Shown here: positions 57,307 to 64,000 of the stretch, piece by piece
Layout: each line of letters opens with the position of its first letter
Numbering within the stretch: the first letter of the stretch is position 1
DNA from: Chalara sp. BL73
Taxonomy: Eukaryota > Ascomycota > Leotiomycetes > Helotiales
NCBI GenBank assembly: GCA_918026815.1
Contig: CAKJVC010000100.1
Location: 42,821 to 106,820, forward strand
Direction of reading: 5' to 3'
Length of the DNA stretch: 64,000 nucleotides
The notes under the pieces: model-generated
The model's database searches: none
Told to the model about the DNA's origin: nothing
The model's input: only the letters and a program-made list of their open reading frames with translations
Program-made: the position numbers and the translations under genes

Positions 57307-60089
57307 TTACTCTAAGCGATAGATACCTTTTAAAATCTTCCAACACCACAATGAGATGGGATCACTACTCTTCAAGTCTCGTATCCAATCAATCATTGTG
57401 TCCACCGTGGGGCCAATCTCAGACTCGAACCTTGGTCCGCAGAGTTGCGTCCGGATATTCCTCAAGACTTCGTTATGTGTAGTCAGGTGTATGATGATGA
57501 GGATAGACAGGAAGTTCTGGGACCAGCAGAATAGGTAAGGGATCATCCTTTTGCGTCTTGAGGCTGGGGACAAGGCAAGCGGCCACTTCAGGCAACACTG
57601 TGTATAATATAAGTTCCATGCACTTTAGATATGACACGAAATAGACGAGAAAGAGACAGAGAGAGGAGGGTGAGTAACCTACACGTAGACACTCTGCGGC
57701 CCCATCATAATCTTCCCGAGCCATAGTATTCGGAAAGTGTAAAGCTTTGTACACGTAAGGCCTATAGAGCATGTACTTCGCATAGTAATACCTTGTCCTA
57801 AGCAGAGCGACTTGGACGTCGTAGACATAGGGGTATCGAATATAGTCAGCACTCAAATCTGCAGTGAATAGCGGATGGCCAGTTGGTGCCTGTAAATTTG
57901 GATCGACAGGTTCTTCGAATCTTCCCGCGCTCCGTGTTTGGGGAGACGGAAAGTCCTCCGGTGATCTTCCGCCCATTGAAGATTTTGTGGTAGTAAAGTT
58001 CGCCACTGATCAAGTTGTGATCCCAATTCCTTCATTGACTCTAATGGAGGGGCACCAAAGTTGCTCTGTGACCCTGTGGTTGAAGGTGCTAGTTTTTCGT
58101 TGGCTACTATACTATTTTGAAAGAGTTCTTGCAAGACTTACAGTTGCTGAGAGTTTGATGAATGATGGCACAGAGTCGCCGCAGAGCAACCTGTGAGGCG
58201 AAATGTGCCTCAAAATGCGACGATTGATTGCCTCTATGATCTGCTTCGCAATATGGCCCGTTGAAACTAGGCAGGCCGATATGTTCTTCGAGCTCAATCA
58301 AACCGGTTGGTGGCAAATCAAGTTCAAGATACAAGCCTCTAAAGCCAATTAGGCTACTTTTCTTATTAAATGCGGCAATATATACACTTACGTTTCCATG
58401 ATGGCACAAGCCCCAGAAGGACCGCTTGATGAGGTCACCCCGTTGTGAATTCCACTCGATCGGATTGCTGTTCCGCGTCAGTAATAGAAGGTATATTGAA
58501 CTTGACCGGAGGAAAAGCTCCTACCACGTGACAAGAACTTTACAGGCAGACGACGCAGATACAGACATTCGCCAGAAGTCCTGTGTACAAAGAATAAGCA
58601 CTTTACCTTCGGCAAGGGTTCAACCTAGGACATACCAAATGGCGAGAGCAAGATTCGTAGTACATACTGCATTCAATAGTGAGTTTTCTGCTAATGATAA
58701 ATGGCCTACAGGATGAATCATACGCAGCTAATGAAAATATTTGAACTGTCTCCAGATCACAGTGGGTTACTACAAAACCCATACGTTTCCTTGCTTCATT
58801 AAAATAAGCAAGTCCTGGAGGTTTGGTTGCAGTGCCACCTTTAACACCACTTGGGCGGCCATTATAGACCTCTATGGGAGGACCAGCAGCGCTTTCAATA
58901 GCCAACTCTCCCAAGGCAAACACGAGTAGAGCTATCACTGAGTCTGTATCACCATCAAAGCCTTCAGAGTGAACCCTGGCCAGAGTCTCTAAGAGAAATG
59001 TCTGTCTGTCCATGAAAGGGTAAATTAAATTGAAGGTGTCGAAATACGAAGTTGCCAAACGGTGCATCTCTGCTCGACTCAGCGTTGGAAATGTTACTCT
59101 CTGGCCCCCAGCGCTTCTAGCTGCCTGTGATTGCATGCCCACGAAGTTTCGGTCTGGGATAAAGTCATCCATAGGCAAATTTGGCATTCCTCGATGTATT
59201 GAAACCATGAAGGAAGTCCCTTCCTGCTCAAGAATCTTCATATCTGCTATACTCGGCGACACGGACTGTAGTAGCAGCTGCTGTATTGCAGGCCATATTA
59301 GCATTCTATGAGCTGCAGCTGAATGCCGATAGGGCTGAGCTACCCCAACTGGGCGACCACTCGAACTCGGCTGTTGTGATGTTCGGTACGAAGCCGGGGA
59401 AGAATAAGAGCTTGGGTCATCTTCCGTACTTGTGCTGAAAGAGGGCGGGCTCATAGGGGAGGGCTGTGGCGGCCCAGCAATGTGGGTAGTGGGCAATCGA
59501 TCAACCTTGCCTTCGAGACTAGTCAGTCTGTCAAGAATCTCAACCAGTGTTTTGTCTTTTCTGCAAAGAAAATTGTAAGTCAAGCTCGGCACACGTTCTA
59601 CAACCTGCAAATCCCAGGGAGGTAAGTTATGCAAGTCAGTCTGCAACACTACTTACTTTGTCGGTTGTGGCTCCCGATACCTACACTCCAACTTCATCCT
59701 CTGGCATAAACCGCACTTTGGTCGTTGCTCGTCACATTTTTGCTTCCTTGATCGGCAGGTATCACAAGCCTTCAAAAACAATCATTAGTAATAATGTCAA
59801 GAGGTGGCAGCTATAATGCATGTCTCAAATATTGACGGCAGGCAGGCAGGTCACATCTGACAGCATAGGGAAGGATATCAAGACTCACCTGGGCGGCTAT
59901 TGCGCCCCTCTCCTTTCTTTGGTTCGGGGAGGTCCAGAACTCAATGACGATGGCGACTCCTGGTTCATGGCAGCACCACACCGTTGTATTCAAACTCAAG
60001 ATGAGGCTCGATCCAAAGGCGCCGGAAGCAGGAGAGTGGATTCCTATCCCCGAGGCACACACTTCCCTTCGTATGGTTGGGTGGACCAC
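57307..60089 (-). CDS. Zn2Cys6 fungal transcription factor
   Basis: The zinc cluster lies at about 59770–59660 on the minus strand as CDTC-RSRKQK-C-DEQRPK-C-GLC-QRMKLE-C, spacing C-x2-C-x6-C-x6-C-x2-C-x6-C, preceded by a short N-terminal exon ending RGAIAAQ. A coiled-coil-like dimerisation segment (LVEILDRLTSLEGKVDRL) and a Ser/Pro linker follow. The fungal_trans domain comes next (LIYPFMDRQTFLLETLARVH, 'SVIALLVFALGELA', 'GDLIKRSFWGLC', LELDLPPTGL). The C-terminal part carries 'RTRYYYAKYMLYRPYVYKALHF'. Target genes are unknown. Two or more single-base shifts are needed (about 57975 and possibly 59915). Two starts compete: 60087 in frame, or ATG about 59973 with a one-base shift. Confidence 0.82.
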
Positions 60090-62436
60090 AGCTATTATCG
60101 TGAGGAGTTGAAGTATTATTAATTATCTTCCTTGGTATCCGCCTTGCAGCTGGTAACGGTGGAGGCGCACAGCCGTTCCTTCATTCCACTGCGCAATCTC
60201 AGAAGTGTTCGCTTGCTCAAGTATCTAGGGCTCGAGACGGTTCGGCACGATCGTGACTGACCCATATTCTCTTCAGATTGGGCGCGGCAGGCTCGTTGTT
60301 GGATTGCTGGCAGTATACGGTGGCGAGTTGCAGCGCTGCTGGACCAGATGATATTGAGGTGACCAGCATGATTTCCAGCAAATCAATTTTGTAGGGTGGT
60401 GAGGTTCTAGGAGGCGGAGATGTGACCGGTTCCGATGGATGCTTTGGCGGTTGATTCTACCTAGGCCGGTGGAGATGAGAATGTGATCATCGATTTTGTG
60501 TCCCTATGAATTACGTTCTCATCATCAGCAAGATGTATATAAGTAAGTGGCGCCTACTACTTCACTTGAGGTGCTCAACTCTGCATGTTGCTCGGGGACG
60601 GATTCTCACAAGCTCAAAATGGATATGAACTGCTAATTTACAGAGCAGTTTTCTCGTCAAAAAAAACTTTCCTGTGTCTTTTGTCCGAAAGGTTGATGAT
60701 GGTTCAGCGAAGGGAGTCTACGGAAGGGTTGTCCGTGTGAAGGACGTGAGCCTGTCGAGGTGGGAAGCACAGTTGCCGACCGCAGCAACGACAAACTTTC
60801 TCTGGCAAAGTTGCTACACAAGAGATGAAATAGACTATGGGTTGAATTTTATTGAAGCAGATCTTCTTCTCTCGATATTATGGATGCAAAGCAACCTCAG
60901 CAACACTCTCGCGTATTGTGTGTGCTGTTGGTGTCTTGGAAAGCCCAATTTCGTCTCGTGGATGAAAGGTGGTTGTTGCGCTGAAGTTCCTTACTTGCCA
61001 GCCTGCCTTTGTTTAGAGAGATTGCAATGAACCCACGGGCTTTAACATCCGGCCCAATCGTTCTAGAAGCATTCAGTAATATTGCGCCAGGCAGCATTCT
61101 TCACACATTATCAAACAATTGCCACGACTAGAATTATTGGTGAAATTAGAGCCGCCTTGGAATGCGATTCTGAGACGACAGCACATGTACCGTATCAAAA
61201 CCAGAATATAGACCACACAAAAACAATTTCATCTCGTCGCCGATGGCCACTTCCTCGAGAATCCGATTTCACCTGTTATCTTAATGAAAGACGGAATTTT
61301 GTTCCGCCAGCGAGCGACACCCTCTTTCAGGGCCTTGATACCATCTCTTTCTTCTTAGCCATAGAAAATGCCAGATATGACACGCGCGTACACCCAGGTA
61401 TATTTTGAGCAAAGCATATGATGCAGAGACAAGAACTCCTAACCTATACAGGACCGTTCCGTCTCTAGGACGTAGCTGCTCTTGTTTGTTGCAAGACTTT
61501 GTATCTTTGCTATTGCTTCATGTGTACAGGGTTCGGCAGTGATGACAATCTATTACCCCATATCTTGGGGATCCCATCCACAATACTGAGATTTGTAGTA
61601 ACTGTGGAATATATCAATGTCCTTGCCGAGTTCCAAAGATTGTCTAGGAACGAAACATTAGGATTAAGCCAGAGAATGGATCAGGAGATATTGTGGAGTC
61701 AATGCTCCAAACAGGATCTGAGCTGTACATTTCCTTTTCAATATCGCTTCTAAACTATAATCGTATCCGAGACTTACACCTTGCCTGTTCCTTTCTTATA
61801 TCCTCCAAATAATGGTGTCCCGTTGGTGCGGCTACAAACTGGCCAGAAGTGAGGAATATAATATCGTGTTGATTTATAGGGGATTCCGTGCCGGAACATA
61901 TATATCTTTGAAAGACAACCTGGCCCTTCCAATGACGCAAATATGCCGCATGCATGCATATTACATGGAGAGAACCCAGCAGACCGCAACGAAACGACCA
62001 ACCACGTTAAAAGCATTATATCAAGGTATGGCTCGCTGAAATATGTCCAAAACACAAACATTCAATCACGATCCTTGAGTGGAAGCAAACGCCTTTTAAA
62101 ATACAGTCCGTAATGATTAGAGTACGATTTTGCTGCCTGCTTCAACATCGAATCAGGTAATGAAGCGCCAACACCACCAAGATAGCAGGAACCTGAGAAG
62201 AGCATGCGCCTTCACGCCGTCATCAAATAAGTTATGAATTTTAGGGCAATGAGAACTATCTGGCTCTTAATGATATGCGATGTATACGCATTGACAAGCA
62301 TAAAGACAATTTATTATGCAGATGAATTGAGCATTTCCAGGATACGTGTAAAAGGTGTGCTAAAATATTTCACTGCTCATGAGAATGCTATACCCAATAT
62401 CAACCCAGTGTATACGAATCCATGACCTGTACACCC
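60090..62436. other. Intergenic, about 2.3 kb
   Basis: Several short open frames on both strands (for example 60674–61030 and 61774–62061) have no family resemblance. No repeats or RNA genes are recognised. Confidence 0.5.
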
Positions 62437-64000
62437 TCAAAACCTCTGCTGGCGATGCCACTTTTCCTCCCAACCCGGAAAATATGGGCTCTCTTTCAAC
62501 GTACTTACTGCCCAGTTCTCCATCCCTTCCTCCGGGACAACCAGGCCCCGCTCCACCTGCTCTCGCGCATATTCTTCTAGCTCCGGTACGCAAACATGCT
62601 CCACATGCCACGTATTCTTATACTCCATCAAGTTCTTCTTTCCCTCCTTCAGGATTTTCAGCAGCAACAGCGCCGGTATGTATGGTTCATCTCTAAACTC
62701 TGCCACTGGTGTGAACAGCGCTTTGAAATTAAATACAATACCCCCGCTCAGTGGGAGTCTACGGAGGGTTTGCCAATCTACGCGGAGATAGCATTCTTCA
62801 ATGGCGAGGTCCTTTTTCTGCTTGAGGCGGTGTTGTTCGTGTGGATCGCCGGCCGGCATGAAGAGTGGTGTTCCAATTTCGAGGCCCCAACTACCGCGCT
62901 GGATGGGTGAGTTTGTGGGCATCTTGGTGAAGTAGCGGTCCATACTAAAAGACATCTTCTCCTTATAGTCAGGCTTTGGCTTGTGGATATCTTTGAGCTG
63001 CATCCCAATCTTAGTGGATACATTCCAGCCTAAGGAGCTACAGATGACTCCTGCGCGGAAGTAGTACATGCCATCATTCTCGTTGCGAAGGACAATAGCG
63101 AAGTCTTCAGGGACGTTGTTGAGGAGAACGTGGAGTGGATGCATACTTCTAATGTCGGTGTCTTCTTTGAGGATACCATTGTGGAAGATGCGCTGGCTAT
63201 CAGACAGCGAAAAGCAGTCTGGATAACGGGCACAGTAAAACTGAAGACACATCTCCATGAGCTCTTTACATGCGAGCTCCGAACCTGGTAGGTAGTCTAG
63301 GACTTTCTTGCCGTGGTCTTTGAACAGCTGCCTGCGTTCAGCAACTCTCGCAATGTAGGTGTTCTCAACTTCTAGCCACCAATCTGGCTCCATCTTGGTC
63401 AACGCTAAAGAAATTAGTAAGTTCTCAGATGCACCAAGATGATATCAACTACACATTGTTTGGTGGTAGGTCCATCTGAACGGACGATATGGTCTCGGGA
63501 GGGCTGTGGAGGGATCGAAATTAGCATATGGTTGTGGGAGCGGCACGCCACTAATGATATCGTATGCAGGAAAATCGCCCATCGCTTTGACCTCGGCAGT
63601 TGAGAAGCCAGTTGGCGTGTACTTTGGGACGACATTTTCGAGATCAAAAGACTGCGTAGTGGGCAATGGGTTGGTCGAGATATGCTCTGGAGAAGGCTCC
63701 GGCCGTAAATGATCCGTTGGCTCGAATGCGAGTTATTCTTGGCTAGTTCAGGCAAAATTGATCGCCTTGAAGGTGGGAAAACATTCTTATAGTCTGGGCT
63801 AGCAGACTCCTTGCTCTCCGTGAGTGGCTCCGTGACACTCTTGCTTGGTGAAAATGATCGAGGAGGTGTGGATGCACCTGATGCACGTCGACGATGAATA
63901 TGTAGTCGACTGAGCACCAGGTCACGTTCACGTTTGTTGAAGGTCAGAGCAGCAGCAAGGGATAATAGAATGCCCACAGCGAGACCGAAGAGCCACTGAT
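62437..64000 (-). CDS. DUF3445 (haem-dependent oxidative N-demethylase-like) protein, N-terminus outside window
   Basis: The gene enters from the right edge with a membrane anchor (LFGLAVGILLSLAAALTF), a Ser/Pro linker, and then 'FRWTYHQTM' and the main exon 63402–62437. The exon holds the DUF3445 fold: 'DWWLEVENTYIARVAERRQL', 'DFAIVLRNENDGMYYFRAGVICSSLGWNVSTKIG' (the block where bacterial relatives have their conserved 'fPs.W' motif), 'IHKPKPDYKEKMSFSMDRYF' and 'YLRVDWQTLRRLPLSGGIVF'. Bacterial members such as dimethylamine-type demethylases use haem b; the fungal substrate is unknown. A frame change near 63735 separates the linker from the anchor part, either a small intron or an indel. The GT–AG intron near 63400–63450 is of uncertain phase. 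Confidence 0.8.

Noticed and set aside
1..64000. tRNA, rRNA, CRISPR or bacterial operon signals
   Set aside because: None were recognisable by eye; short palindromes and simple repeats do not form such structures.

Overview
This is nuclear DNA of a filamentous ascomycete (Pezizomycotina). The evidence is genes split by short GT–AG introns of about 40–60 bp, non-operonic spacing on both strands, and recognisable fungal families: a Het-C allorecognition protein, a Zn2Cys6 regulator, a cytochrome P450, Edc3, Pif1, Pub1/TIA1, Qcr6 and an Atg33-like protein. The overall feel of the proteins is compatible with Leotiomycetes, but that is only an impression. I saw no rRNA, tRNA, CRISPR array or intact transposon.

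Layout. 0–21.5 kb is a normal, fairly sparse stretch: an ankyrin-repeat protein cut by the left edge, a small secreted protein, two or three unrecognised genes, an FLVCR-type MFS transporter, the bc1-complex hinge protein Qcr6, a GRAM/WBP2-like protein, an RraA/HMG-aldolase-like protein and a P450. The recognised genes splice cleanly into full-length proteins. From 21.77 to 47.66 kb the window is dominated by a direct tandem duplication of about 12.95 kb. Each unit carries Edc3 (incomplete in unit 2), Pif1 helicase, Pub1/TIA1, a Med2-like acidic protein and a small unknown protein. Unit 1 is intact; unit 2 is almost identical but carries about thirty small differences, mostly one-base shortenings of homopolymers that break Edc3, Pif1 and Pub1. 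From 47.7 to 64 kb come a possible proline-rich small gene at the duplication edge, an APH-like pseudokinase candidate, het-C, an Atg33-like gene, a 2,4-dienoyl-CoA reductase-like SDR, a Zn2Cys6 transcription factor and a DUF3445 (haem-dependent N-demethylase-like) gene cut by the right edge.

How it fits together. The repeated block is an RNA-metabolism neighbourhood: decapping activator, stress-granule/poly(U) RNA-binding protein, a probable Mediator tail subunit and the Pif1 genome-maintenance helicase. These are housekeeping genes, so the duplication would change their dosage if real. No obvious metabolic cluster or new defence system is visible.

Main caution. Several conserved genes to the right of 34.7 kb (unit 2, het-C, Atg33-like, SDR, the regulator, DUF3445) need one or more single-base shifts to restore a family-like protein, while genes to the left do not. 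That pattern, together with the homopolymer bias, makes an unpolished or mis-joined assembly a serious alternative to true duplication and pseudogenisation. Read depth and junction-spanning reads would decide it.
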